64,000 bases of DNA from Pseudomonas sp. CCI4.2 (GTDB lineage Bacteria; Pseudomonadota; Gammaproteobacteria; Pseudomonadales; Pseudomonadaceae), in the NCBI RefSeq assembly GCF_034350045.1, contig NZ_CP133781.1, positions 2,014,001-2,078,000 of the forward strand, in the 5' to 3' direction. Positions 55,370-64,000 of the stretch are shown here, piece after piece. The position numbers and the translations under genes were made by a program. The notes beneath the pieces were generated by a model that was not told the DNA's origin, did no database searches, and saw only the letters and a program-made list of their open reading frames with translations. The stretch's first letter is position 1; every line of letters begins with the position of its first letter.

Positions 55370-56950
55370 TTAAAGCGCGCTGTCCGTGTGTTGGCCATCG
55401 ACCAAACGCTGAATGCCCAGCGGATTGGCGTCTTGCAGGGCTTCGGGCAGGAGCGCATCCGGGTAGTTCTGGAAACACACCGGACGCAGGAAACGATCTA
55501 TCGCCAAGGTTCCCACCGACGTGCCGCGCGAATCGGACGTTGCCGGGTAAGGACCACCATGCACCATGGTGTCGGTGACTTCGACACCGGTCGGATAGCC
55601 GTTCAACAGGATCCGGCCGACTTTCTCTTGCAGCAGCTCGGTCAACCAGCGGTATTCCAGCAATTCGTCGGCTTCGCCCAGTACGGTGGCGGTCAACTGG
55701 CCGCGCAGCCCGTTGAGCGCTGCGACCAGTTGTGCCTGATCGGCCACTTCAATGAGGATGGTGGTCGGTCCGAACACTTCTTCCTGGAGCAAAGCGTCGC
55801 CTTCCAGCAGCAAGCTGACATCGGCTTTGAACAGTTGCGGCTGCGCCTGTTTGCCTTGTTGCGGGCTGCCCGCCAGATGTTCCAGGCCTGGATGGCCATG
55901 CAGATGTTCCAAGCCTTTGCCATAGCTGCTCAGCGCCCCAACGTTGAGCATGGTCTGGGCAGGTTGATCGTTCATTTGAGCTGCGAAACGTTGCACAAAC
56001 GCACTGAACTCAGGCGACCGAATTCCGATGACCAGCCCGGGATTGGTGCAGAACTGTCCGCAACCCAAGGTCACCGAGCCGGTCAGTTCGTTGGCGATGG
56101 TTTCGCCACGTACTTTGAGGGCCTGAGGAAGAATGATCACCGGATTGATGCTCGACATCTCAGCGAACACCGGAATGGGCTGAGGCCGCTCTGCAGCCAT
56201 CTTGCACAGTGCGTTGCCACCTTTGAGCGAACCGGTGAACCCCACGGCCTGAATCGCCGGATGTTTGACCAGCCACTCACCAACGCCGGAGCCATAAATC
56301 ATGTTGAACACGCCTGCTGGCATGTCGGTGCGTTCTGCTGCCCGCACAATGGCATCGGCGACCCATTCAGCGGTAGCCATGTGTCCGCTATGGGCCTTGA
56401 ACACCACCGGGCAGCCGGCCGCAAGAGCAGAGGCGGTATCGCCACCGGCGGTGGAAAACGCCAGCGGGAAATTGCTGGCGCCAAATACCGCAACTGGGCC
56501 TACGGCGATGCGGAATTGACGCAGGTCCGGGCGCGGCTGGGGTTTGCGATCCGGCAGGGCACGATCAATGCGTGCGCCGTAAAAGTCTCCACGGCGTAAC
56601 ACGTTGGCGAACAGGCGCATCTGGCCGCTGGTACGGCCACGTTCTCCCTGAATACGTCCGGCAGGCAAAGCAGTTTCACGGCATACGGTGCTGACGAAGT
56701 CGTCACCCAACGCATCCAGCTCGTCGGCGATGGCATCGAGAAATTCAGCGCGCCGGGCTGCCGGCAAATTGCGATAAATCGGGTAAGCGGCGCTGGCTGC
56801 TTTGGCTGCTGCGTCAACCTCGTCCTGAGTAGCCTGGATGAACACGCCTGACAGCGCTTCGCCTGTTGTCGCATCGAAACTTTGCAGCTTTACGGTGCCA
56901 GCGGCGACGCGCTGACCGCCGATATAGCTCTGACCGAGAATCTGAGTCAT
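55370..56950 (-). CDS. Alpha-ketoglutarate semialdehyde dehydrogenase (aldehyde dehydrogenase family)
   Basis: NAD(P)-dependent aldehyde dehydrogenase of 526 residues. Motifs are FGASNFPLAFSTAGGDTASA, the cofactor-loop VGFTGSLKGG, the catalytic base in VFAEMSSINPV and the nucleophile Cys in GQFCTNPGLV. The length and MTQILGQSYIGGQR start fit the enzyme class that oxidises 2,5-dioxopentanoate to 2-oxoglutarate at the end of sugar-acid and hydroxyproline pathways. The start at 56950 has AGGA upstream; the frame runs much further without homology. Last gene of the operon. Confidence 0.87.
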   Translation of the reverse strand: MTQILGQSYIGGQRVAAGTVKLQSFDATTGEALSGVFIQATQDEVDAAAKAASAAYPIYRNLPAARRAEFLDAIADELDALGDDFVSTVCRETALPAGRIQGERGRTSGQMRLFANVLRRGDFYGARIDRALPDRKPQPRPDLRQFRIAVGPVAVFGASNFPLAFSTAGGDTASALAAGCPVVFKAHSGHMATAEWVADAIVRAAERTDMPAGVFNMIYGSGVGEWLVKHPAIQAVGFTGSLKGGNALCKMAAERPQPIPVFAEMSSINPVIILPQALKVRGETIANELTGSVTLGCGQFCTNPGLVIGIRSPEFSAFVQRFAAQMNDQPAQTMLNVGALSSYGKGLEHLHGHPGLEHLAGSPQQGKQAQPQLFKADVSLLLEGDALLQEEVFGPTTILIEVADQAQLVAALNGLRGQLTATVLGEADELLEYRWLTELLQEKVGRILLNGYPTGVEVTDTMVHGGPYPATSDSRGTSVGTLAIDRFLRPVCFQNYPDALLPEALQDANPLGIQRLVDGQHTDSAL

Positions 56951-57062
56951 GACAGGGTTCCTGAGGAAGTGATGAATTAGTGAGACTCGACGCTGTTGAA
57001 ATGAACGGCTCCGCATCGTACTGGACGAGGGAGCCGGGGCGCCGAAGTGGATGAAAAAGGTC

Positions 57063-58619
57063 TTAAGTGATCGCGCCGATCTGCCACGGCACGAACTCGT
57101 TCTGGCCGTAGCCATGTTGCTCGCTTTTGCTTTTATCGCCCGAGGCAATGCGCAGCATCATGCGAAAAATGTACTCACCGCGTTCCTCGATGGTCATGGT
57201 GCCATCGGCAATGCCACCGCAGTTTACGTCCATGTCCTCCTCTTGGGTTTCCCACAGGCGGTTATTGGTGGCAAGTTTGATGGACGGTGAGGGCGCGCAC
57301 CCGTAAGCCGAGCCGCGACCCGTGGTGAACGCGATAAGGTTAGCCCCACCCGCCACCTGGCCGGTTGCAGAAATCGGGTCGTAGCCTGGTGTGTCCATGA
57401 ACACCAGCCCGTGGGCCCTGACTGTTTCGGCATATTCGTAGACATCGACCAGATCGGTGGAGCCAGCTTTGGCCACCGCACCCAGTGATTTTTCAAGAAT
57501 AGTGGTCAGTCCACCTGCCTTGTTACCCGCCGACGGATTGTTGTTCAGCTCCGCATCCATGCGCTTGCAATAGGCCTCCCACCAATGAATACGCGCAATC
57601 AGCTTTTCACCGATGTGCTGACTGACGGCGCGACGGGTCAACAGGTGTTCGGCACCGTAGATTTCCGGCGTTTCAGACAGAATCGCGGTGCCACCGGCCG
57701 CGACCAGACGGTCTACCGCGTTGCCCAGCGCCGGATTGGCGGTGATGCCCGAGTAACCGTCCGAGCCGCCGCATTGCAGACCGATGATCAGGTGTTTGGC
57801 GCTGACCGGTTCACGTTTGACCGTGTTGGCTTGTGCCAGCAGTGACTTCACTTGAGCGATGCCACTGGCGATGGTTTTAGACGTGCCGCCCGTTCCCTGA
57901 ATGGTGAATGCACGCAGTGAGTCGCTGCTTTTCAGGCCCTGAGCCGCCAGCAGGTCTGGAATCTGATTGGTCTCGCAACCCAATCCGATCAACAGGACAG
58001 AGGCGAAGTTGGGGTGAACCGCATAGCCGCCGAGCGTTCTGCGCAGCATGGCCAGCGCTTCGCCGTTAGGGTCGACCGCACAGCCGAAGCCATGGGTAAG
58101 TGCCACGACGCCGTCGACGTTGGGGTATTGGATCAACGCCTCAGGGTGAATGTCGCGGCGAAAGTAATCTGCAATGGCACGCGCCACGGTGGCCGAGCAA
58201 TTGACCGAGGTCAGAATGCCGATGTAGTTGCGCGTGGCCACCCGGCCGTCGGCGCGCACGATGCCCATGAACGTTTCCGCTGTGGGCGTGGGGCTGCCTT
58301 TGGCATCGACGCCGAACGCGTAATCCCGCGCGAAATCGCCCATCGCCACGTTGTGTACATGCACATGTTGCCCTGCCTCAATCGGCTGACTGGCGAAACC
58401 GATGATCTGGCCGTAACGGCGTACCGGTTGGCCCAGGTCAATATGACGCGCAGCGATCTTGTGGCCGGAGGGCACGGGCTCAAGCACCTGGATGCCTTCG
58501 GCGCTCAGCTCCAGGCCTTTGACGAGTGGTTGCCGGGCGATCAATACATCGTCTAGCGGGTTGAGTCTGATCACGGCATTGGCCGCTATTTCACTGCCGG
58601 TTGTCGCTATGAGTTGCAT
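57063..58619 (-). CDS. garD: Galactarate dehydratase-like (UxaA/GarD family)
   Basis: Protein of 518 residues of the altronate/galactarate dehydratase family. A SAF domain (about 10-95, with VIRLNPLDDVLIARQPL) precedes the catalytic part with VATRNYIGILTSVNCSATV, LTHGFGCAV, LQCGGSDGYSGITANPALG and GRGSAYGCAPSPSIKLATNN. Length and the last motif match GarD, which converts galactarate to 5-dehydro-4-deoxy-glucarate, better than the shorter altronate enzyme. Because the operon also has an FAH/AraD1-type enzyme, another aldonate could be the true substrate. Confidence 0.8.
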   Translation of the reverse strand: MQLIATTGSEIAANAVIRLNPLDDVLIARQPLVKGLELSAEGIQVLEPVPSGHKIAARHIDLGQPVRRYGQIIGFASQPIEAGQHVHVHNVAMGDFARDYAFGVDAKGSPTPTAETFMGIVRADGRVATRNYIGILTSVNCSATVARAIADYFRRDIHPEALIQYPNVDGVVALTHGFGCAVDPNGEALAMLRRTLGGYAVHPNFASVLLIGLGCETNQIPDLLAAQGLKSSDSLRAFTIQGTGGTSKTIASGIAQVKSLLAQANTVKREPVSAKHLIIGLQCGGSDGYSGITANPALGNAVDRLVAAGGTAILSETPEIYGAEHLLTRRAVSQHIGEKLIARIHWWEAYCKRMDAELNNNPSAGNKAGGLTTILEKSLGAVAKAGSTDLVDVYEYAETVRAHGLVFMDTPGYDPISATGQVAGGANLIAFTTGRGSAYGCAPSPSIKLATNNRLWETQEEDMDVNCGGIADGTMTIEERGEYIFRMMLRIASGDKSKSEQHGYGQNEFVPWQIGAIT

Positions 58620-58664
58620 GACGGTTACCTCGGCTTGTCAGGTAGTGCAATGGAGTCGAGCGGT

Positions 58665-59990
58665 TTAAGCCAATCCACGTTCGCGATAATCAATCAGGCT
58701 GGAGAACAACATCAGTCCAAACGCCATGACGACGAAGAAAATCAGCGCCAGAAAATAGGAACCGGTGAACTGCACAATCAAGCCAATCAGGATCGGGACG
58801 ATGACACCGACCATGTTGCCGCAGAAGTTCATGCTGCCGCCCAGTACACCGGCTTTCGATTGACCGCCCAAGATCGCCGGCAGGCACCAATACATGCCGC
58901 ACCAACGGATGAAGAACAGAGCGACGCAGAGCAGCGCAATCACGCGCGCGGCATCAGGGGTGTAGGCCACCAGAAGGATGCATACCGCCGCGACAGCCGC
59001 CGAGCCACCAAACATGGTGCGCATGACCTTGTTAGGTTCGCCGCCTGCTGCCTTCCACTTGTCGGCGAGCCAGCCACCGACCATTTCGCCAATGAACCCG
59101 CACATGAAGATCAAGAACGTGGCGCCGCCCATGGCCTTGATGTCGAGGTTGTGCGCCTGATGCAGATAACTGGGCATCCAGGTCAGCAAGCCATAAAACA
59201 CACTGTTGTAGCAGGCATACCCGGCAAACATGGCCAGCACGGAGCGGCTTCGAAGCAGTTCTTTCATGACCGCTTTGCCACTGCCGTTGGCCTTGGCCGC
59301 AGCATTATTGGCGTCGGTGATGTAGGCCAGTTCTGCGCTGTTGACCTTCGGATGTTCGGAGGGGTGGTTGCGGATGTACCACCAGGCCCACATGCCGACC
59401 AGCATGGTGCCCACGCCTGCAACGACAAACGCGATGCGCCACGAGTCGAACCAGGTGATCAGGCCGGTGATGATAATGGCGCCAAATGCCGTGCCCAGTG
59501 GGGCACCGCCGTCTACCAGCGTTGCACCGCGACCCCGTTCGTTAGGTGTGAGCCAAGCGCCGTTGAGCTTGGCCCCAGCCGGCATGATCGGCGACTCTGC
59601 GACGCCCAGGCCGACGCGGGTCAGCAGCAGCATCATCCAGTTGGTAGCACCGCCAGCGATGGCCTGAAATGCGCCCCAGCCGATGGTGGCAACACCAATG
59701 ATGTTGCGCACCTGAAAGCGGTCCAGCAGCATTCCGCTGGGGATCTGCATCAAGGCGTACGACCAGAAAAACGCACTGAGCATCAGGCCTTCAAGAGCCG
59801 GTGTCATCTTGAACTCGGTGGATATAAGTGGCAGCGCCACCGAAAGCGATGCGCGGTCAATGTAGTTGATGGCTGACAGCAGCAGCAGAATCAGGAAAAT
59901 TTTCCAGCGTACGGTCGTCGGGCGTGACGCATCCGTCAGGGGTACGGAGGCAGCGGGTGCCCTCGCAACAGGGTTAGCTTTCATGCTCAT
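58665..59990 (-). CDS. MFS sugar-acid importer (GudP/D-galactonate type)
   Basis: Twelve-helix transporter of 441 residues of the anion:cation symporter family. The first helix reads LLLLSAINYIDRASLSVALP and the signature FFWSYALMQIPSGMLLDRF follows, as in glucarate/galactonate transporters GudP and DgoT. It lies 45 bases before the dehydratase gene, supporting import of galactarate, glucarate or a related acid. Two in-frame ATGs two codons apart (59990, 59984) both fit. Confidence 0.88.
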   Translation of the reverse strand: MSMKANPVARAPAASVPLTDASRPTTVRWKIFLILLLLSAINYIDRASLSVALPLISTEFKMTPALEGLMLSAFFWSYALMQIPSGMLLDRFQVRNIIGVATIGWGAFQAIAGGATNWMMLLLTRVGLGVAESPIMPAGAKLNGAWLTPNERGRGATLVDGGAPLGTAFGAIIITGLITWFDSWRIAFVVAGVGTMLVGMWAWWYIRNHPSEHPKVNSAELAYITDANNAAAKANGSGKAVMKELLRSRSVLAMFAGYACYNSVFYGLLTWMPSYLHQAHNLDIKAMGGATFLIFMCGFIGEMVGGWLADKWKAAGGEPNKVMRTMFGGSAAVAAVCILLVAYTPDAARVIALLCVALFFIRWCGMYWCLPAILGGQSKAGVLGGSMNFCGNMVGVIVPILIGLIVQFTGSYFLALIFFVVMAFGLMLFSSLIDYRERGLA

Positions 59991-60050
59991 CTCTCTTTTT
60001 ATGTTTGTTATGAGGTGCAGGTTAAACAGGCCTCCGGGAGACCTTTTGCG

Positions 60051-61055
60051 TCACAGTTCTTTTACGTCGCCAGCGCTGATGCCCGAGTGACTGACCTCAA
60101 TACCATTGCGCAGGGGGGCGCCGAACTCCGACAAGCTGATTTCGAATACGTCGCCCGGCTGCGCTTTCACGTTGTCGGCGAACGACAGCGTGGCGGTGCC
60201 GAAAAAATGCACGTGCACATCACCCGGGCACAAAAACTGCTGATATTTGAAATGGTGATACTCAAGGTTTTCGATGGAGTGGCACATATTGTCTTCGCCA
60301 CTCAAAAACTCTTTCTCCCACAGCACTTCGCCATTGCGATGGATGCGGCTGGTGCCCGCCAGATGGCGCGGCAGTGGACCCACGCGCAGTTCCGGGCCGT
60401 AGGAGCAATTGCGCAGTTTGGAGTGGGCCAGGTAGAGGTAATTACGGCGCTCCATCACGTGATCGGAAAACTCATTACCCAGGGCAAAGCCGATACGGTA
60501 GGGCTTGCCGTCGTCGCCGATGACATACAGGCCAGTCAGCTCAGGCTCTTCGCCGGTATCTTGCGCAAACGCAGGCGACTGAAAAGCTTGGCCCGGACGC
60601 ACAACAATCGAGCCGTTGCCCTTGTAAAACCATTCAGGCTGAACGCCAGGGGTGCCGGGTTCAGGGCGCCCGCCTTCAATGCCCCACTGGAATATCTGTG
60701 CGGAATCGGTGATAGGGGTGACGGACTTTTCGTCATCTTGCTTCTGGTGCATCTTGTCGCGAGTGGAGGCGCTGCCCAAGTGCGTCAGACCGGTGCCGCT
60801 GACGAGGCAGTGAGCTGAATCTTCGTGATCGAGTGGCGGCAGAACCCGGCCCTGTTCCAGAGCGTCGGCATAACGTTGGTCGCTGGAGTGCGTGCCTCGG
60901 GCGAGCACTTCAGCGGCGATGCCGTGACCGGCACGGATGGCCGACAGGGCGAGTTCACGCATACTCACCACGCCGTTGACCACTTGGATTACGTCGCCTT
61001 CAACGACACCGACATGGCGAACTGACTGAGCGGATTCAAATTGGATTAGACGCAC
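60051..61055 (-). CDS. FAH-family protein, AraD1-like (2-keto-3-deoxy-sugar acid dehydratase candidate)
   Basis: Protein of 334 residues of the fumarylacetoacetate hydrolase superfamily, AraD1 branch. Features are HLGSASTRDKMHQ near residue 92, QPEWFYKGNGSIVVRPG, ELTGLYVIGDDGKPYRIGFA and GNEFSDHVME, containing the Glu and Asp metal ligands. Members dehydrate L-2-keto-3-deoxyarabonate to alpha-ketoglutarate semialdehyde, which the aldehyde dehydrogenase of this operon would oxidise. First gene of the operon, divergent from the LysR gene. Confidence 0.8.
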   Translation of the reverse strand: MRLIQFESAQSVRHVGVVEGDVIQVVNGVVSMRELALSAIRAGHGIAAEVLARGTHSSDQRYADALEQGRVLPPLDHEDSAHCLVSGTGLTHLGSASTRDKMHQKQDDEKSVTPITDSAQIFQWGIEGGRPEPGTPGVQPEWFYKGNGSIVVRPGQAFQSPAFAQDTGEEPELTGLYVIGDDGKPYRIGFALGNEFSDHVMERRNYLYLAHSKLRNCSYGPELRVGPLPRHLAGTSRIHRNGEVLWEKEFLSGEDNMCHSIENLEYHHFKYQQFLCPGDVHVHFFGTATLSFADNVKAQPGDVFEISLSEFGAPLRNGIEVSHSGISAGDVKEL

Positions 61056-61175
61056 GGTCTCAACTCCTGATTATTTTTATAAGCGGTACCAGGCATTGCC
61101 ATGCGCTTATGCGCGCCTGAGGATCCTGTTGCGGATTACTTTAAATTCCCAGGCCAATGCTGCCTAATGACAGCT

Positions 61176-61192
61176 GTTAACCAAGTGATAAC
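61176..61192. promoter_or_regulatory. Candidate LysR binding site
   Basis: GTTAACCAAGTGATAAC has GTTA/TAAC arms around nine bases, a T-N11-A type motif. It lies in the 152-base divergent gap, 16 bases before the LysR start. A single weak palindrome. Confidence 0.4.
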
Positions 61193-61207
61193 TTTTGGTG
61201 ATCCCCT

Positions 61208-62134
61208 ATGTTGCCCTCACTGAACATCATCGCCTCGCGATTACGTCTGAAACAGCTGCGCTTGCTGATCAGCATTGATGAGCTGGGTTCAATTCACAGG
61301 GCCGCCGATGCCATGGCCATCACTCAGCCGGGTGCGACCAAGGCGCTTCAGGAGATCGAGTCGACATTCGGTACTTCATTATTCGAGCGCACCAGCAAAG
61401 GCCTTGATGCCAATGATCTGGGCCGGTGCGTAGTGCGTTATGCGCGATTGATCCACACGGACGTCGCGCACCTGCGCGAAGAAATGCTCGGCATCATGCA
61501 GGGTCACGGCGGGCGGCTGTCGGTAGGGGCGATCATGGGCGCGGTGCCGATGCTCGTTGATGGCTTGGCGCGTTTACGGATCAAGCAGCCTGAACTGTCA
61601 GTCTCCATTGTTGAAGACACCAGCGCCCGCTTGCTGAGCTTGCTCGATCAGGGCCGTCTCGATGTGGTCATTTGTCGAACCAGCGTAAGCCGCAGACCGT
61701 CGGCCTACGACACCCAATCCAAAGAACATGAAGCGCTGGTGCTGGTGGCCAATCCGGCCAATCCGTTTACCCGGCAAAAGCACCTCAAGCTGAGTGACAT
61801 CGCCAGCTCACGTTGGGTCGTGTTCCCTGTAAACATGCCCATGCGCCTGACCCTCGAACGCGAGTTCAGAGAGGCCGGACTGAGTTTTCCGGTTTATCCG
61901 ATCGAAACGTCTTCGACCTTCACCACCCTGTCCCTGCTCTTGAAGGACCAGGGACTGATAGCCGTCATGCCGGACGACGTTGCTCGCATGGCGTTGGAAT
62001 ACGGCATGCTGAGCCAACTGCCGCTGGCGTTGAAGTCGTACAGCGAGCCTTACGAGATCGTCACCCGCCAAGGCGTGCCAGTGAGTGTGCCAGGGCAGTT
62101 GTTGATAGATGAATTGGTGCGATTGGCTACGTAA
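61208..62134 (+). CDS. LysR-family transcriptional regulator
   Basis: Regulator of 308 residues: N-terminal winged helix (LRLKQLRLLISIDELGSIHR, then AMAITQPGATKALQEIE) and a two-lobed effector domain with LSVGAIMGAVPMLVDGLARL. It is of the GbpR/AraC-neighbour type common beside sugar-acid operons. It is divergent from the FAH/MFS/GarD/aldehyde dehydrogenase operon and presumably activates it on binding a sugar acid. Confidence 0.88.
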   Translation: MLPSLNIIASRLRLKQLRLLISIDELGSIHRAADAMAITQPGATKALQEIESTFGTSLFERTSKGLDANDLGRCVVRYARLIHTDVAHLREEMLGIMQGHGGRLSVGAIMGAVPMLVDGLARLRIKQPELSVSIVEDTSARLLSLLDQGRLDVVICRTSVSRRPSAYDTQSKEHEALVLVANPANPFTRQKHLKLSDIASSRWVVFPVNMPMRLTLEREFREAGLSFPVYPIETSSTFTTLSLLLKDQGLIAVMPDDVARMALEYGMLSQLPLALKSYSEPYEIVTRQGVPVSVPGQLLIDELVRLAT

Positions 62135-62167
62135 GGCCCGCCTCTGCGGTCTATGGAGCGGTTGCAC

Positions 62168-63358
62168 TCATTCTGTCGGAACCACAATACCCAACAGGTC
62201 GAGGATGAATAACCGCAACGTGTCCCACGTGCTTGACCACCAAGGCCCGGATGCTTCGGATTGGAGGGCAATCAAGGGCCGAGTTGCTAGCTTTTGATCA
62301 CCGTCAAAGAGCTCCACACTACCGACGACGGCGCCCATTTCGATTGGTGCTACGAGCCGTTTGTCGATGTGTATATGGGTTTCGATTTTTCGATCTCGGC
62401 TCTTCGGCAACGTCAGCGAAATATCGTCCAGTAGTCCCACCGGCAATGTGCGGTGTTCACCTTTCCAGACCAGGGGGCTTTCTAACACTTGAGCGGCCTT
62501 CGCGTACGTCTGGGTATCGAAAAATCGAAATCCATAGGTCAGCAGTTTTTCCGCGTCGTTGGCACGGTTGCGCATGGAGGTGGAGCCAAAAACGGCGGTG
62601 ATCAAGCGGCGACCGTCTCGCACTGCGGAGGTGACCATGCAGTAACCAGCGGCATCGGTGTGGCCGGTCTTCAAGCCATCAACTGAGCTGTCGCGCCATA
62701 ACAACAGATTTCGATTGGGTTGGCGGATGCCGTTCCAGGTGAAGTACTTGTTTTTGTACAGCGAGTAGTAGGCCGACTCATCGGTGATGATCGCCCGCGC
62801 GAGTTTCGCCATGTCTTGGGCTGACGAATAGTGATCTGGCACAGGAAGACCAGTAGGATTCATGAAGTGGGTATCTTCCAGCCCCAGTCGTTTGGCCGTG
62901 GCATTCATTAACCCGGCAAAGCTTTCTTCACTTCCAGCGATATGTTCCGACAGGGCAACGCTGGCGTCGTTGCCAGAATCAATCACAATGCCGCGCAGCA
63001 GATCATGTACCGGCACTTGGCTGCGCGGATCAAGGAACATGCGTGAGCCACCCGTGCGCCAGGCGTTCTCACTGATGGTCACCACATCATCGGCTTTCAG
63101 GCGGTTTGCCTGGATCTCGTTGGTGGCCACGTACACCGTCATCAGCTTGGTCAGGCTGGCAGGCGGCAGGCGCTCTTGCGGGTCGTGGCTGGTAATGATG
63201 TTACCGCTGGCGGCATCCATGAGCACCCAGGACTTGGCGTTCAACTGGGGCGGTGAAGGGGTCATTGGTCCTGAGGGAACAGGTGCGGCAAACGCCGGTA
63301 TCCAATGAGCGCAAACAAGTGTCAGAACGAGCTGCAGTATCGGGCGTTTCACAAACAT
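62168..63358 (-). CDS. D-alanyl-D-alanine carboxypeptidase (PBP5/6 type)
   Basis: Low-molecular-weight penicillin-binding protein of 396 residues that trims the terminal D-Ala from peptidoglycan stem peptides. A signal peptide ends near FAA-PVP. The three serine-transferase motifs are present: Ser68-Leu-Thr-Lys71, Ser128-Gly-Asn130 and Lys230-Thr-Gly232 (LPPASLTKL, DSGND, GLKTGH). A beta-rich PBP5 C-terminal domain follows (from about residue 290). The last 25 residues (WDTLRLFILDLLGIVV) form the amphipathic membrane anchor. The ATG at 63358 opens the signal peptide; the upstream frame is not part of it. Confidence 0.93.
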   Translation of the reverse strand: MFVKRPILQLVLTLVCAHWIPAFAAPVPSGPMTPSPPQLNAKSWVLMDAASGNIITSHDPQERLPPASLTKLMTVYVATNEIQANRLKADDVVTISENAWRTGGSRMFLDPRSQVPVHDLLRGIVIDSGNDASVALSEHIAGSEESFAGLMNATAKRLGLEDTHFMNPTGLPVPDHYSSAQDMAKLARAIITDESAYYSLYKNKYFTWNGIRQPNRNLLLWRDSSVDGLKTGHTDAAGYCMVTSAVRDGRRLITAVFGSTSMRNRANDAEKLLTYGFRFFDTQTYAKAAQVLESPLVWKGEHRTLPVGLLDDISLTLPKSRDRKIETHIHIDKRLVAPIEMGAVVGSVELFDGDQKLATRPLIALQSEASGPWWSSTWDTLRLFILDLLGIVVPTE

Positions 63359-63437
63359 ATAGCCTTGGGTCGACGGAAGGTCCGTCAACCTAGGCGAGCT
63401 GTCTAACCCGCTCAAATTAAGCAGGGTTAAGAATTGT

Positions 63438-64000
63438 TTAAGAACGCTCGTTTTGAGGGTCGCGTAGCGGGCAATCAAGGACAATCCGAGTGCCTCGACC
63501 CTGATTGCCTTCTTCGATGCTCAAGCCAAATCCATGCAGCCGCGCGATGGCGGCGACCAGCGACAAGCCAAGTCCGTTGCCCGGTTGCTGTCGCGTTGCG
63601 TCGCCGCGATAGAGGCGTCGCGTGACACTGTTGCGTTCGGCGGCCGGGATGCCAGGACCGTTGTCCAGCACTTCGATGCTCAGGCTGTGCTCTCTTCGCT
63701 GACAGATCAGGTGTATTTCGCCTCCCGCCTGAGTGAACTTGATCGCGTTATCCATGAGGTTCACCAGCGCCTCGAACAGGAGCGACACATCACCTCGTAG
63801 CGTCGGATAGTGCCCGCTTATTTGCAGGATCAATTGCTGACCCTTTCCTTGAGCCAGTGGCTCATAGAACTCATGCGCTTGTTGCAGCAGCGCTTCGGGC
63901 TGAAACGAGCCGAAGGCCGAACGCCGTCGGGTGTCCTCCAGCTCCGAGATACGCAGCAGACCCTGAAACCGCAACATGATCGACTCGCTCTCTTCCAATG
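63438..64000 (-). CDS. Sensor histidine kinase, C-terminal part (5' end outside window)
   Basis: About 187 codons up to the right edge, with no start inside the window. The fragment begins in the dimerisation helix region (LRFQGLLRISELEDTRRRSA). It then covers a full HATPase domain: N-box ALVNLMDNAIKF, G1 DNGPGIP and G2 GNGLGLSLVAAIARLHG. It is a classical HisKA-type two-component kinase of the QseC/PhoQ-like layout; its sensor and the partner regulator are outside. It ends 79 bases before the carboxypeptidase start on the same strand. Confidence 0.9.
   Translation of the reverse strand, partial: LEESESIMLRFQGLLRISELEDTRRRSAFGSFQPEALLQQAHEFYEPLAQGKGQQLILQISGHYPTLRGDVSLLFEALVNLMDNAIKFTQAGGEIHLICQRREHSLSIEVLDNGPGIPAAERNSVTRRLYRGDATRQQPGNGLGLSLVAAIARLHGFGLSIEEGNQGRGTRIVLDCPLRDPQNERS

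Noticed and set aside
55388..59876. 400-codon plus-strand frames opposite the aldehyde dehydrogenase and MFS genes
   Set aside because: Antisense shadows of well-recognised minus-strand proteins, with no family features of their own.

Overview
The window is chromosomal DNA of a fluorescent-group Pseudomonas. Gene content and order (oprG next to a DUF2796/ABC/DUF3299 cluster, ybbN, then nrdR-ribD-ribE-ribBA-ribH-nusB-thiL-pgpA-ribA, dxs-ispA-xseB) match the conserved Pseudomonas layout. Many intergenic gaps hold the genus-typical REP/REPIN palindromes (variants of TGTAGGAGC or TGTGGGAGC with inverted partners). No rRNA, tRNA, CRISPR array, transposase or integrase was seen.

Layout. 1-3432: the start of a large Lhr-type helicase gene running off the left edge. 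3892-5698: two overlapping sugar-nucleotide short-chain dehydrogenase/epimerase genes. 5779-9874: oprG and a four-gene envelope/ABC cluster preceded by a Zur-like box, probably for zinc-limited growth. 10080-11944: a small conserved protein, the thioredoxin-like co-chaperone YbbN and a YbaY lipoprotein. 12166-19364: NrdR and the riboflavin/NusB/ThiL/PgpA operon. 19445-22621: xseB-ispA-dxs for isoprenoid precursors. 22795-24263: an Lrp regulator divergent from an EamA exporter. 24290-27262: a siaABCD-type c-di-GMP switch whose SiaA has a CBS-like front end and no membrane sensor.

27544-43823 is a hydroxyproline catabolic region. It holds a 4-hydroxyproline 2-epimerase, a three-subunit D-hydroxyproline dehydrogenase, a pyrroline-hydroxycarboxylate deaminase, a second proline-racemase-family enzyme with Ser in place of the first catalytic Cys, an aconitase-X type cis-3-hydroxyproline dehydratase, a pyrroline-2-carboxylate reductase-like enzyme, a polar amino acid ABC importer, and GntR and AraC regulators. 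A CGTATACG palindrome recurs before the importer, the deaminase and the gntR gene and is the likely GntR operator. The region is interrupted between the binding-protein gene and gntR by a 2.7-kb island carrying an orphan type VI secretion Hcp, a glycine-zipper effector candidate and an AT-rich membrane immunity candidate. The island is bracketed by an 87-bp direct repeat copied from the 3' end of gntR, the footprint expected of site-specific insertion.

43852-44358 is gene debris: a LysR C-terminal fragment joined to an OprD-porin C-terminal fragment that still has its terminator. 44606-47555 holds a SotB-like efflux pump, a lone XRE regulator with a perfect palindrome, a short HhH protein and a DUF72 protein. 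47632-61055 is a sugar or sugar-acid module: a GAF histidine kinase and LuxR regulator divergent from a CUT2 ABC importer plus lactonase, facing an oppositely oriented operon of an FAH/AraD1-family enzyme, an MFS importer, a galactarate dehydratase-like enzyme and an alpha-ketoglutarate semialdehyde dehydrogenase, with a LysR regulator divergent from that operon. Both the hydroxyproline and the sugar-acid routes would end in alpha-ketoglutarate semialdehyde. The window ends with a PBP5-type D,D-carboxypeptidase and the C-terminal part of a sensor histidine kinase.
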